A DNA stretch of 64,000 nt from Lachnospiraceae bacterium (GTDB lineage: Bacteria; Bacillota; Clostridia; Lachnospirales; Lachnospiraceae): positions 124,001 through 188,000 of the forward strand of contig CAJTGD010000003.1 in assembly GCA_910575475.1 (NCBI GenBank). Reading direction: 5' to 3'. The stretch's first letter is position 1; each line of letters begins with the position of its first letter. The notes under the pieces were generated by a model. That model saw only the letters and a list, made by a program, of their open reading frames with translations, was not told where the DNA came from and ran no database searches. A program made the translations under genes and the position numbers. This document shows, in pieces, positions 9,884 through 18,724 of the stretch.

Positions 9884-11356
9884 TCATTCCGCCAGCGTCC
9901 GGAACAGCCCCTTCACAGTCGGATAGATCTGACGGAACTTCTGATACCGCTCCTCATACTTCGCCACAAGCTCCGCCTCCGGCTCCACGGTATCTACCAC
10001 CTTCACAAGCTTCTCTGCCGCTTCCTCCACACTGCTGTATTCTCCGCAACCCACCGCAGCCAGGATTGCGCCGCCGTATCCCGGGCCTTCCTCGCTTTCG
10101 ATCACATCCACCTTCAGATTCATCACATTTGCAATGATCTTCTTCCAAAGCGGACTCTTTGCGCCGCCGCCGCAGATCTTGGTGCGCTCGATCCGAATCC
10201 CCAGGCTCCGGGCCACCTCCAGAGAATCCCTCAGTCCGAATGCCACGCCTTCCAGAACCGCCTGAGTCATATCCTCCCTGGTGGTATCCATGGTCATTCC
10301 GATAAAGGTTGCCCTTGCCTGCGGGTCATTATGCGGGGAGCGTTCTCCCATCAGATAAGGCAGATAGAACACCTGGTTCTCTCCCAGCTTTTGGATCGCT
10401 TCCTGCTCTTTTGCGTACTCCGCGGTCTTCAGGATCTCATCCATCCACCACTTGTTGCAGGAGGCCGCGCTCAGCATACAGCCCATCAGGTGATAATGTC
10501 CGTCTGCATGGTCGAAAGAATGGAGCGCATTGTGGGCATCCACTCCGAAGGATCTGCTGGAAATAAAGATGGTCCCGGAGGTTCCCAGGGAAATGTTGCA
10601 CATCCCGTCGCCCACGGTTCCCGTTCCTACGGCTGCAGCCGCATTGTCTCCGGCTCCGGCAATGACCTTTACCTGCTCCGGCAGACCGAGTTCCTTGGCA
10701 AGCTCCTCCTTTACCGTACCGACCGCTTCATAGCTTTCAAACAGCTTCGGAAGCTGCGCCTCCGTGATTCCGCAGATCTCCATCATTTCTTTTGACCAGC
10801 AGCGGTTCTTCACATCCAGAAGCAGCATGCCGGAAGCATCGGAATAATCGGTGCAATGTACGCCGCTCAGCCGATAAGCAAGATAATCCTTGGGCAGCAT
10901 GATCTTCACGATCTTTGCAAAATTGTCCGGTTCTTTGTCCTTCATCCAGAGGATTTTCGGTGCCGTAAATCCTGCAAATGCGATATTTGCCGTATATTCC
11001 GACAGCTTCTCCTTTCCGATCACCTCATTCAGATAATCCGTTTCCTTTCCTGTCCGTCCGTCATTCCAGAGGATCGCCGGACGTATGACCTGATCCCGCG
11101 CGTCCAATACGACCAGTCCGTGCATCTGTCCGCCGAAGCTGATACCTGCAATCTGGCTCTTATCGCAGTCCCGGATCAGTTCCTTGATTCCGCTGACAGA
11201 CTGTGCATACCAGTCCTCCGGATTCTGCTCCGACCAGCCCGGATGCGGAAAATACAGCGGATACTCCTTCGAAACGATATTGCGGATCTTTCCCTTTTCA
11301 TCCATGAGAAGCAGCTTCACAGCCGAGGTGCCAAGATCTACTCCGATATATAACAT
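9884..11356 (-). CDS. xylB: FGGY family carbohydrate kinase, xylulokinase-like
   Basis: This sugar kinase probably phosphorylates a ketose made by the isomerase encoded just upstream. The first residues MLYIGVDLGTSAVKLLLMD hold the phosphate-1 loop of the FGGY/actin fold. GGQMHGLV, ILWNDGRT, the central IAGAGDNAAAAVGTG and the C-terminal KICGGGAKSPLWKKI fit the xylulokinase signatures. I place the start at 11356, where AGAGGAAAAACAG precedes the ATG; the frame is open 24 codons further upstream but that part has no family match. The resulting 490 residues equal the usual length. It is the third gene of an operon with a fucose-isomerase-like protein and a DUF4867 protein. Xylulose is the default substrate guess; another ketopentose or deoxyketose is possible. 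Confidence 0.85.
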   Translation of the reverse strand: MLYIGVDLGTSAVKLLLMDEKGKIRNIVSKEYPLYFPHPGWSEQNPEDWYAQSVSGIKELIRDCDKSQIAGISFGGQMHGLVVLDARDQVIRPAILWNDGRTGKETDYLNEVIGKEKLSEYTANIAFAGFTAPKILWMKDKEPDNFAKIVKIMLPKDYLAYRLSGVHCTDYSDASGMLLLDVKNRCWSKEMMEICGITEAQLPKLFESYEAVGTVKEELAKELGLPEQVKVIAGAGDNAAAAVGTGTVGDGMCNISLGTSGTIFISSRSFGVDAHNALHSFDHADGHYHLMGCMLSAASCNKWWMDEILKTAEYAKEQEAIQKLGENQVFYLPYLMGERSPHNDPQARATFIGMTMDTTREDMTQAVLEGVAFGLRDSLEVARSLGIRIERTKICGGGAKSPLWKKIIANVMNLKVDVIESEEGPGYGGAILAAVGCGEYSSVEEAAEKLVKVVDTVEPEAELVAKYEERYQKFRQIYPTVKGLFRTLAE

Positions 11357-11448
11357 CTGTTTTTCCTCTCTTTCTCCTGAACAGGTCGGATGCTCCAGGG
11401 AGCCTCCGACCTGCTCATCCATTCTCAAAATCTATTCTGTCCTGCTTC

Positions 11449-12933
11449 TTATTTCCACGGATTCTCTGTCGGATAGCGTACTCCTGCAGGCTGGTTATAT
11501 CCGATCTCTTCTACCGGTACCCCGATATACTTGAATACCTCAAACAATGCTTTTCCATAGTTGCCGAATGCCACCGCGCCGTGATGCGGATAATTGCCCT
11601 CGATCAGGACATGACGGTAGAATCTGCCCATCTCCGGGATCGCAAATACACCGATCGCACCAAAGGAGCGGCTGGCTACCGGAAGCACCTCGCCCTGTGC
11701 AATGTATGCACGCAGCTTGTTGTCCGCAGTGCTCTGCAGGCGGTAGAACGTGATGTCGCCGGGCTTGATATCGCCTTCCAGAGTTCCCTGCGTCACTTCC
11801 TCCGGAAGAGACCTTGCCATGATGAGCTGGTATCTCATCTCACAGAAGGACAGCTTGCTGGATGCCGTATTGCCGCAGTGGAAGCCCATGAAAGTATCCT
11901 TGTGGGTGTAGGAATACGTTCCTTCAATCTCTTCCTTGTACATATCTGCCGGAACGTTGTTGTTGATATCCAGCAGCGTTACCGCATCCTGGCTGACTAC
12001 GGTTCCGATAAATTCGCTCAGTGCCCCGTAAATATCTACCTCGCAGGATACCGGGATTCCCTGTGCGGTCAGACGGCTGTTCACATAGCAGGGTACGAAT
12101 CCGAACTGGGTCTGGAACGCCGGCCAGCATTTGCCTGCAATCGCCACATATTTGCGGTAGCCCTTGTGGTCCTCGATCCAGTCCTTCAATGTGATCTCAT
12201 ACTGCGCCAGCTTTGCCAGGATCTCCGGCTTCTTATTGCCTGCGCCCAGCTCTTCTTCCATTTCCTTTACAACAGCCGGAATCCTTTCGTCTCCCGCATG
12301 CTTATTAAATGCTTCAAACAGATCCAGCTCGGAATTTTCCTCAATCTCCACGCCCAGGTTGTAAAGCTGCTGGATCGGAGCGTTGCATGCCAGGAAATTC
12401 AGCGGACGGGGGCCGAAGCTGATGATCTTTAAGCTGCTCAGACCAATGACCGCTCTTGCAACAGGACGGAATTCCGCGATCATATCCGCGCATTCCTCCG
12501 CAGTCCCGATGGGATATTCCGGAATATACGCTTTTACACCGCGTAGCTTCAGATTGTAGCTGGCATTGAGCATACCGCAGTAAGCATCCCCTCTTCCCTG
12601 GATCAGGTTGCTCCCTGTCTCCTCCGCAGCGGCTACAAACATCTTCGGTCCGTCAAAATGCTTTGCAAGCAGGGTCTCGGAAATCTCCGGTCCGAAGTTT
12701 CCAAGGTATACTACCAGCGCGTTGCAGCCTGCTTTTTTGATATCCTCCAGAGCCTGTACCATATGGATCTCACTCTCCACGATACAGATCGGACATTCAT
12801 AGATATCCTCTTCCCCATATTTTGCCTTATAAGCCTTCATCAAGGCTTCCCTTCTGGATACGGAGAGGCTCTCCGGGAAACAATCTCTGCTCACTGCTAC
12901 AACACCGATTTTCAATTCTGGCATATTCTTCAT
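11449..12933 (-). CDS. L-fucose/L-arabinose isomerase family protein
   Basis: This 494-residue protein is shorter than FucI (about 590) but has the same layout: an N-terminal substrate-binding half (KIGVVAVSRDCFP; ALVVYLGNFGPE) and a C-terminal half. E and D residues in VSCEVDIYGALSE and the late histidine in FHCGNTA are consistent with metal ligands of the fucose isomerase fold. It probably interconverts an aldose and a ketose for the kinase encoded 92 bases downstream. Homologues in gut clostridia are annotated only as fucose isomerase family, so the sugar is not known. AAGGTGAGTAC precedes the ATG. Confidence 0.83.
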   Translation of the reverse strand: MKNMPELKIGVVAVSRDCFPESLSVSRREALMKAYKAKYGEEDIYECPICIVESEIHMVQALEDIKKAGCNALVVYLGNFGPEISETLLAKHFDGPKMFVAAAEETGSNLIQGRGDAYCGMLNASYNLKLRGVKAYIPEYPIGTAEECADMIAEFRPVARAVIGLSSLKIISFGPRPLNFLACNAPIQQLYNLGVEIEENSELDLFEAFNKHAGDERIPAVVKEMEEELGAGNKKPEILAKLAQYEITLKDWIEDHKGYRKYVAIAGKCWPAFQTQFGFVPCYVNSRLTAQGIPVSCEVDIYGALSEFIGTVVSQDAVTLLDINNNVPADMYKEEIEGTYSYTHKDTFMGFHCGNTASSKLSFCEMRYQLIMARSLPEEVTQGTLEGDIKPGDITFYRLQSTADNKLRAYIAQGEVLPVASRSFGAIGVFAIPEMGRFYRHVLIEGNYPHHGAVAFGNYGKALFEVFKYIGVPVEEIGYNQPAGVRYPTENPWK

Positions 12934-13109
12934 AGTATGTACTCACCTTTCTTTTTTATTGATATCTGCCCGAAACCGCCCATACACTGCTTCCTGGCTG
13001 CTCTGAACAGCTGCGGCAGCTCACCATACAGTCACAAAAACAACATCCGTTCTCTCATACCCGAGGGCACCCATTATGGCCATCCGGCCGGTTCACAAGG
13101 TATCCTCAC

Positions 13110-13730
13110 CTACACAATACTGATATTCTCACCCTTCAGCCCGCAGAATGCGCCTTCAATCCCGGCTTCCGAATGTGCGATCAGCCATTTATTCTTTGCC
13201 GTGATCAGCCGGTCTTCCCCTGACTCTCCAATCGGGAAGGTCCGTTCCGTATTGGTCCCTGCCGGAAGGATCACCACGCAGCGGAATCCCCCTTCCGCCG
13301 CCGTACAGGGCGCATAATGCAGGGTCGTGGCATACATCTCCACTACCGTACCCGCAGGTACAAAAAATGCCTCCGCCAAAGAAGTCTCATACGTATAGTC
13401 CGCCTGGATATCCTGCTGCGCACCTAAGAGCAGGATCATATCTGTCACTGCGATGTTGACCTCACTGGAACGGTGATATTCCAAAGCATTGAGCTTATGA
13501 TTATCCCCGTTGCAGTATCCGATCTGGATGGGCAGTCCGCCAAAGGCACGGTTCCGAAAGCTTTCTGCTTCCGGCAGCGCTTCCAGCTCTTCCACGGACG
13601 GAACGTAGATCACTTCTTTCGGCAGAGGCGTATGCTCCATCTCTTTCAAAATCCTGGCAAGGTCATAGCCTTCCAGAACCTTTCCATACCTGCCAAAGGA
13701 ATGGTCTGTTACTTTCTGAATGTTCATCAT
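13110..13730 (-). CDS. DUF4867 family cupin-like protein
   Basis: This 206-residue protein contains a double-stranded beta-helix type pattern (NIAVTDMILLLG, FFVPAGTVVEMYATTLHYAPC, GFRCVVILPAG) typical of cupins acting on sugars or organic acids. The family is known as DUF4867 and is recurrently placed beside fucose-isomerase-like and kinase genes. I infer an accessory role in the same sugar pathway, for example a mutarotase or lyxose-isomerase-like step, but no reaction is proven. AAGGAGGAACC precedes the ATG. It is the first gene of the leftward operon, with the AraC regulator immediately upstream on the same strand. Confidence 0.75.
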   Translation of the reverse strand: MMNIQKVTDHSFGRYGKVLEGYDLARILKEMEHTPLPKEVIYVPSVEELEALPEAESFRNRAFGGLPIQIGYCNGDNHKLNALEYHRSSEVNIAVTDMILLLGAQQDIQADYTYETSLAEAFFVPAGTVVEMYATTLHYAPCTAAEGGFRCVVILPAGTNTERTFPIGESGEDRLITAKNKWLIAHSEAGIEGAFCGLKGENISIV

Positions 13731-13843
13731 GGTTCCTCCTTGTATTTTTGTCAGTTTTCACTTCTATGAAACCATAATAACAATTTTTTTTATACTTATC
13801 CACCAATAACTTAGCTAATCCATGTCACTTTCTTGTCTTTTTG

Positions 13844-14698
13844 TTACTGGTCAGGGTGTGACATGTGGCTTCTTTTCTCTCTCTGCATACCGCGGTACTC
13901 GCTGGGCAGCATCCCATACTTCTTCTGAAATGCCTTGGCCAGAGCCTTGCTGTTCGGAAATCCGTTGTTCATCGCGGTCTCGCTGATGGTATGCTCCGTA
14001 TTGGCAAGCTCCTGAAACGCACGCTCCACACGGATGCTCTGCAGATATGACTTATAATTGATGCCCGCATATTTTTGGAACATCCGCGACAGATAGGTTG
14101 TAGAATATCCAAAAATCTCCGCCAGCGCTTCCAGAGATAATTCCGACGCATAGTTTTCCTTGATATAATCTGCGATCAGTGACAGACGGTTCAGCTTCTT
14201 GTGCCATTTCACCATATCCGGCGTCACATCGGTCTCCCGGTATTCCGTCACCAAAAGATGAAGCAGCATGTAGTACAGCCCCTTTACCTTCATCTCATAC
14301 CCGCAGGCCCGTTCCTCGTATGCACCGAAGATATCCCCGATCAGCTTCATGACCTGCCCGTCCTGCGGCAACGGATCGTGTGTGAACCGGATGAACTGCT
14401 CTCCGGTGTAATAATCCTCAAATGTTTTCAACGGAATCTGCAGCACGATCGTCCGATTCGGTTCGGGCGAGTCTACTGAGTGGATCTCGTTGGAATTCAC
14501 CAGCATAAATTTTCCTGTCCCCAGAGGAAATATCTCCTCATTCAGATAAAATTTTAATGTGCCCTCATATACCGCAAATAATTCTATGGATCTGTGCCAG
14601 TGCTTATCCCGAAAATAATTACCCTCCCCGCCTTCGAACAGAAATACTTTGAACGGAAGGCCCTGGTTCGGCATGATCAATTCATGACTAAATTCCAT
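13844..14698 (-). CDS. AraC family transcriptional regulator with N-terminal cupin
   Basis: The N-terminal half (residues about 1-150) is an AraC-type sensing cupin (HWHRSIELFAVYEG; GTGKFMLVNSNEIHSVD). The last 100 residues carry two helix-turn-helix motifs: SLEALAEIFGYSTTYLSRMFQKYAG and ISETAMNNGFPNSKALAKAFQKKYG, ending in PSEYR. The protein has the normal family length of 284 residues. It lies directly upstream of the DUF4867/isomerase/kinase operon on the same strand, so it is the likely sugar-responsive regulator of that operon. Confidence 0.88.
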   Translation of the reverse strand: MEFSHELIMPNQGLPFKVFLFEGGEGNYFRDKHWHRSIELFAVYEGTLKFYLNEEIFPLGTGKFMLVNSNEIHSVDSPEPNRTIVLQIPLKTFEDYYTGEQFIRFTHDPLPQDGQVMKLIGDIFGAYEERACGYEMKVKGLYYMLLHLLVTEYRETDVTPDMVKWHKKLNRLSLIADYIKENYASELSLEALAEIFGYSTTYLSRMFQKYAGINYKSYLQSIRVERAFQELANTEHTISETAMNNGFPNSKALAKAFQKKYGMLPSEYRGMQREKRSHMSHPDQ

Positions 14699-14861
14699 AA
14701 TCTACACCACGTTTAATCTTCCTGATTCCTGTTAATAAACCATCTTGCAATATCGATTGCTTTATACTTTTTCATAACGGGCACCTTCTTTTTTTACTAT
14801 ATTTCAGTAATTTTCTATTTCCTACTATATCACATGCCGGATATCATGTCAACGCCTTTTC

Positions 14862-14875
14862 AGAACATATGTTCT
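14862..14875. promoter_or_regulatory. LexA-like palindrome
   Basis: AGAACATATGTTCT is a perfect 14-base palindrome with the GAAC-N4-GTTC core of Gram-positive LexA boxes. It stands 21 bases upstream of the -35 hexamer of the two-component operon. Either an SOS link or a different repressor is possible. A second palindrome of the same design occurs in the prophage at 40567-40580. Confidence 0.45.
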
Positions 14876-14896
14876 TTAAATATAAAATACATTAAG

Positions 14897-14925
14897 TTGC
14901 CATCTATCTCATAAACCGTTATACT
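14897..14925 (+). promoter_or_regulatory. Promoter of the two-component operon
   Basis: TTGCCA at 14897-14902 and TATACT at 14920-14925 are separated by 17 bases. The first gene starts 55 bases later after a GGAGG site. Confidence 0.7.
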
Positions 14926-14979
14926 ATATGTTTGAAAACAGATTATCGCACGCATATCATTCCAATCCGGAGGTCCGCC

Positions 14980-15660
14980 ATGAAATATGATTGCCTCATT
15001 ATAGATGATGAAAAGCTCCTCGCAGACAGCACAACCGAATATTTTAACCTGTTCGGCGTAAAAACGGCAGCGGCATACAGCGTATCCGAATGCCTGCAGT
15101 TTTTTCAGGAAAATAGTGCCCAGCTTCTTCTGCTGGACATCAACCTGGGGGACGGCAGCGGCTTTGAACTGTGCAGGGAGCTGCGCCAAAAGACAGACGT
15201 TCCCATCCTGTTCATCTCCGCTCGCACAAGCGATGACGACCAGATCATCGCGCTCAATATCGGAGGCGACGACTATATACAAAAGCCCTACTCCCTGAGT
15301 GTCCTGCTTGCAAAAGTAAAAGTCGTTCTGAAACGGTACGGCGAAGCTGCCTGCTCCGTCTACTCTGATGACTGGCTGACCGTTGATCTTGATACCAGGC
15401 AGGTAACCGCCGGAGGACGCCCTGCCAGACTGACTGCTCTGGAATTCCGGCTGCTCTCTTACCTGATCCGGCATGAAAATAAGGTCATCTCAAAACAGGA
15501 GCTGTTTGAAAATGTCTGGGAGGATAAGTTCACAGGAGACGGAACGCTGAATGTGCATATTCGGAAAATACGGGAAGCCATTGAACGGACTCCCGGCAAA
15601 CCGGAATATATTCTTACGGTCTGGGGCGACGGCTACAGGTTTTGCGGAGGGCGAAAATGA
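14980..15660 (+). CDS. OmpR/PhoB family response regulator
   Basis: The receiver domain (residues about 1-115) has acidic residues IIDDE, the phosphoacceptor aspartate in LLLDINLGDGSGFE, and the lysine in IQKPYS. The C-terminal winged helix (about 130-226) ends with LNVHIRKIREAIERTPGKPEYI and a final WGDGYRF, which is typical. I choose the ATG at 14980 because GGAGGTCCGCC precedes it; the frame is open 16 codons further upstream. The stop overlaps the kinase start by four bases (ATGA), so the pair is translationally coupled. The regulator's target is probably the ABC transporter now 42 kb away across the prophage. Confidence 0.92.
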   Translation: MKYDCLIIDDEKLLADSTTEYFNLFGVKTAAAYSVSECLQFFQENSAQLLLLDINLGDGSGFELCRELRQKTDVPILFISARTSDDDQIIALNIGGDDYIQKPYSLSVLLAKVKVVLKRYGEAACSVYSDDWLTVDLDTRQVTAGGRPARLTALEFRLLSYLIRHENKVISKQELFENVWEDKFTGDGTLNVHIRKIREAIERTPGKPEYILTVWGDGYRFCGGRK

Positions 15661-17015
15661 AAACACACAGACTATTGTTCAGCCTGATCTTCCTTTTTTC
15701 AGCAGAGATTACCGCTCTGCTGATATTTGCGGCGCAAGCTCCTGATGTGTCCCTGGACGCCATAGCCGTCAACGAAGCCGTCCAATCCGTACAGGAACAC
15801 TGGACAGATTTAAAAAGTGCTGCCCTGAACGAGGCAAACCGGCAGCCCGGCAGCGAAATGGCTTTGGAAAATGATGCCGGATATCGAAATCCGACAGAAT
15901 TGGATTTTGTCGTACTGAACCTGGAAGAAGAGGTCCTGTTCCGGACAAGATCCGGATTAAGTGAAAGCATCCATGCGGCGGTCATTCACAGAGATGCCAT
16001 CCTGGATATCGAATCGGACGGTTCCATTATGGGAAAAATCCTCATTTACAATAACGATGCGCAGATCCTGCAGACCCGGAAACAGGCAGTAATCTTCTTT
16101 TTATCGGCTGTCTTATGCATCCAATGCGGCATCATGATCTGGTATTTCTTTTATTTGAACCGCACCGTGATCCGGCCCTTCCGGAAGCTGAAAGGGTTTG
16201 CGGAACGGGTCGCAGGCGGCAATCTTGATGTTCCTCTGGAAATGGACAGAGGAAACCTCTTCGGCGCATTTACAGAGAGCTTTGATATCATGCGCTCCGA
16301 ACTGAAAAAGGCGCGGATCGCAGAGGCCGAAGCCAATGCGGCCAAGAAAGAGCTGGTAGCCAAGCTTTCCCATGACATCAAAACACCGGTGGCAAGCATC
16401 AAGGCTGCTTCCGAAGTCGGCGCCGCACTTGCGGAAAAGGCTGCGTCGGAGCTGGCGCCCGATCCGCTGCCTGCACAGCTTCTCGAGAATTATACACAGA
16501 TCATCCGCAAGGCCGACCAGATCAATTCACTCATAACCAACCTGTTTACTGCCACGCTGGAGGAACTCCGCCAGCTGACCGTAACTCCCTCGGACATGCC
16601 AAGCCGTGAACTGAGGGAAATTTTTGAAAGTGCAGATTATCTTCACCGCGCGGCCATTCCTCACATCCCTGACTGTCTTTTATACGCAGACCGTCTCCGT
16701 CTGCAGCAGGTGTTTGACAACCTCTTTGCTAATTCTTACAAATATGCGGGTACGAAGATCGTTCTGTCCGTTTCCCGAAAGGAGCGCTGTCTTGCCGTCA
16801 GCATGGAGGACTACGGAGGCGGTGTCCCGGCGGAAGAGCTGCCTCTCCTGATGGAGAAGTTCAAACGCGGAAGCAATGCCGCCAACACAGAAGGCGCCGG
16901 TCTGGGACTCTATATTTCGGACTATTTTATGAAAGAAATGCACGGAAAGCTTCTTCTGGAAAATGGGCAGAATGGACTGAAAGTGACTGTCCGCATCGCA
17001 TTCAGCGGATTTTAA
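15657..17015 (+). CDS. Sensor histidine kinase with extracytoplasmic sensor domain
   Basis: Two membrane segments (residues about 5-27 and 145-168) flank an external sensor of about 115 residues. A HAMP-like linker (IRPFRKLKGFAERVAGGNLD) follows, then the HisKA box KLSHDIKTPVASIKAA with the phosphorylated histidine. The ATPase domain has an N box (NLFANSYKYAG), a G1 box (MEDYGGGVP) and a G2 box (GAGLGLYIS). At 452 residues it is larger than the BceS-type kinases that lack a sensor domain. The start at 15657 overlaps the regulator stop and has GGAGGGCG before it. It ends 56 bases before the prophage attachment site. Confidence 0.92.
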   Translation: MKTHRLLFSLIFLFSAEITALLIFAAQAPDVSLDAIAVNEAVQSVQEHWTDLKSAALNEANRQPGSEMALENDAGYRNPTELDFVVLNLEEEVLFRTRSGLSESIHAAVIHRDAILDIESDGSIMGKILIYNNDAQILQTRKQAVIFFLSAVLCIQCGIMIWYFFYLNRTVIRPFRKLKGFAERVAGGNLDVPLEMDRGNLFGAFTESFDIMRSELKKARIAEAEANAAKKELVAKLSHDIKTPVASIKAASEVGAALAEKAASELAPDPLPAQLLENYTQIIRKADQINSLITNLFTATLEELRQLTVTPSDMPSRELREIFESADYLHRAAIPHIPDCLLYADRLRLQQVFDNLFANSYKYAGTKIVLSVSRKERCLAVSMEDYGGGVPAEELPLLMEKFKRGSNAANTEGAGLGLYISDYFMKEMHGKLLLENGQNGLKVTVRIAFSGF

Positions 17016-17070
17016 TCCCCAGGGTCATCCCTTAATACCTGCTCCTGGACAGCCCTCCATTGCCTGCTGG

Positions 17071-17087
17071 ATTTAAGGAATCTTTAA
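17071..17087 (+). repeat. attL core (17-bp direct repeat)
   Basis: ATTTAAGGAATCTTTAA is identical to the copy at 59066-59082. The flanking bases differ on both sides, which fixes the core limits. To its left is host DNA after the kinase stop; to its right is prophage DNA. Confidence 0.85.
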
Positions 17088-17214
17088 AATTTCAACTTTG
17101 TGTGTAAATATGAGCATTCTACATATTTTACTGTAATCCCTTGTAAACACTGGGTTTTTGGAACATTAATAACCTCTTTCTACTTCATGAAAATATGAAT
17201 AAACTTTAAATACG

Positions 17215-17234
17215 TTAGCGACAGATTAGCGACA
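17215..17234 (+). repeat. Left integrase arm-type sites
   Basis: Two copies of TTAGCGACA start at 17215 and 17226, 11 bases apart, about 130 bases inside the left attachment core. The same motif pair with the same 11-base period occurs at 59002-59021 inside the right core. This fits binding sites for the N-terminal arm-binding domain of the tyrosine integrase. Confidence 0.6.
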
Positions 17235-17240
17235 AAACAC

Positions 17241-17272
17241 GCGGCCCGGAATAAACTTCAATCCCGGGCCGC
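17241..17272. terminator. Strong hairpin at the left prophage end
   Basis: Nine-base arms GCGGCCCGG and CCGGGCCGC enclose a 14-base AT-rich loop. There is no long T run on either side. Its place, after the leftward lysis genes and before the attachment site, suggests that it ends late transcription. Confidence 0.5.
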
Positions 17273-17342
17273 AGGCGTCCTTAATCCTGCGCGCAAATAA
17301 AGACATATTGCCTTCTGTTTCTTCTAAGTAAACTCCGCAGCA

Positions 17343-17420
17343 GGACAGACAGGATTCGAACCTGCACGCCCTGCCGGGCGGCCGCCGGTACCGGCGCACC
17401 TTCCCATTCAGTCACTGTCC
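17343..17420 (-). tRNA. tRNA-like element with long variable arm, identity unclear
   Basis: On the minus strand, GGACAG at the 5' end pairs with CTGTCC at the 3' end. A D arm (ACT with GGT, loop with GGG), a very GC-rich anticodon-position hairpin (CGCC and GGCG around GGTACC), a type II variable arm (CGCCC, GGCA, GGGCG) and a T arm (GCAGG, TTCGAAT, CCTGT) follow in order. The T loop matches the consensus. The anticodon loop has six rather than seven bases, position 7 is a T-T mismatch, and no CCA is encoded. It may therefore be a degenerate tRNA or a tRNA mimic. It lies just downstream of the endolysin gene on the same strand, so it could be transcribed with the late operon. Confidence 0.55.
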
Positions 17421-17449
17421 GGTTGCGGAGCCTGTTTTGCAGTACAGCG

Positions 17450-18190
17450 TTAAGAACGTTTCATGACATTCTTTAAATCCTTAAATTCATCCTCTGTCAA
17501 CTTGATGCTGTCTGCGATCCCCCTGCATACCTTTTTGATCACATTCTTTTCTTTGCCATTTGTAAAAGCGTGGACAGACTGCCCGTCAAAATAATACTGT
17601 GTTTTCGTTCCTTCTACTGATAAAATGCATCCCATGTCTTTTCCTCCTGCCTTGTTCTCTGCTTCCTTATTCTCTGCTGCCTTGATCCCGAATGCCGCCA
17701 GCACCCCTGCGGCGATATCGTCCATCCGGGTGTTAAATATCTTCACATCTTCGGCGTTGGTGATAAAGCCAAATTCCACCAGACGGTATCCATATCCACG
17801 CATAGCTGCCCTTTCCGGATTCGCCAGGTTATTCCTTCCCACAATCATCTGGCTCCGTCCCGGCAGGATCTCTGCCAGCATGTTTGCCAGGGCCTTGTCA
17901 TAGTCATCCGCCTGGAAGCCGCCGAATATGATAACGTGTCCGCCCCTGGCCGTAGAAACACCGGCATCCATGTGCAGCTCCACGATCTGATATTCTTCCG
18001 GTAAATTTAAGGTGCTGACCCCATTATCTCTATAGTAATCCCGGGACAAGTCACCCAAGATCACGTTCCCTCCTCCAAGTTCCTTGATCTTCCGGGCCAG
18101 TACCCTGACCCGCTCTGCTTCCGTGAATCCGTTTCCGCAGGCTCCTGGATCCCCGGCTCCATGGCCTGCGATCACAAATAGTTTTGGCAT
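17450..18190 (-). CDS. Phage endolysin, N-acetylmuramoyl-L-alanine amidase
   Basis: The catalytic domain (residues about 1-165) is of the Amidase_3 type. The zinc ligands are H in IAGHGAGDPGA, E in FTEAERVR and H in VELHMDAG, followed by a late catalytic glutamate in RLVEFGFITN. A lysine- and glutamate-rich linker leads to a C-terminal part (about 185-246, MGCILSVEGTKTQYYFDG) likely to bind the wall. It would cleave the host peptidoglycan at lysis. There is no signal peptide, so release depends on the holin encoded just upstream. AAGGAAGGAGAA precedes the ATG. Confidence 0.88.
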   Translation of the reverse strand: MPKLFVIAGHGAGDPGACGNGFTEAERVRVLARKIKELGGGNVILGDLSRDYYRDNGVSTLNLPEEYQIVELHMDAGVSTARGGHVIIFGGFQADDYDKALANMLAEILPGRSQMIVGRNNLANPERAAMRGYGYRLVEFGFITNAEDVKIFNTRMDDIAAGVLAAFGIKAAENKEAENKAGGKDMGCILSVEGTKTQYYFDGQSVHAFTNGKEKNVIKKVCRGIADSIKLTEDEFKDLKNVMKRS

Positions 18191-18241
18191 ACATTTCTCC
18201 TTCCTTCCGGACTTTTGCGCCGGCGCAAAAAGAGAGGGCGG

Positions 18242-18724
18242 TCATTCGCCCTCCCTGTGTTTCTTTTCCGTATTGCCTTCCTGCTGATCCCCCATCTCCT
18301 CTACCTGGGACTTGATATTCCTGACAAGCGGCTCCAGGAATCCGGGGATGTTTACCCCCATGTCCTTCACATTCTCCAGGATGCTGATGATCTCATTGCA
18401 GATGATCCACAGCGCCACGATACAGGCCACCAGGAAGGTAAACGGCATCCGGATCCCTATCATGTCCGAGGCATACAATAAGGTCTGGTCAATAATGGCG
18501 CCGACTACGATCAGCAGCCACATGCACACCTTCTTCCAGATCCCCCGGATGCTCGTATAGGAATTGATGTCCTGGGAGCGGTACGGGGATGCCATCAGGC
18601 CGGTGAAGTAATCAATGATATTGCAGGACACCACCAGCAGCACCGGCAGCGCCAGCACTCCCAGCAGGGAGGATAAACAGCCCAGGAGGGCAGTAAAAGC
18701 AATCTTGATATGGTTCACGTTCAT
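18242..18724 (-). CDS. Phage holin, phi-29/toxin-secretion type (Holin_4_1)
   Basis: The 160-residue protein has hydrophobic segments at about residues 8-30, 68-86 and 94-112, and a charged, glutamate-rich C-terminal tail. The middle shows the family pattern IIDYFTGLMAS and SIRGIWKKVCMWLLIVVG. It would form the membrane lesion that releases the amidase encoded 51 bases downstream. Its ATG overlaps the stop of a 27-residue peptide gene, so translation is coupled. Confidence 0.88.
   Translation of the reverse strand: MNVNHIKIAFTALLGCLSSLLGVLALPVLLVVSCNIIDYFTGLMASPYRSQDINSYTSIRGIWKKVCMWLLIVVGAIIDQTLLYASDMIGIRMPFTFLVACIVALWIICNEIISILENVKDMGVNIPGFLEPLVRNIKSQVEEMGDQQEGNTEKKHREGE

Noticed and set aside
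17343..17420. tRNA gene as the prophage attachment site
   Set aside because: The repeated 17-bp core is 250 bases away at 17071, and no copy of the tRNA-like sequence occurs at the right end.
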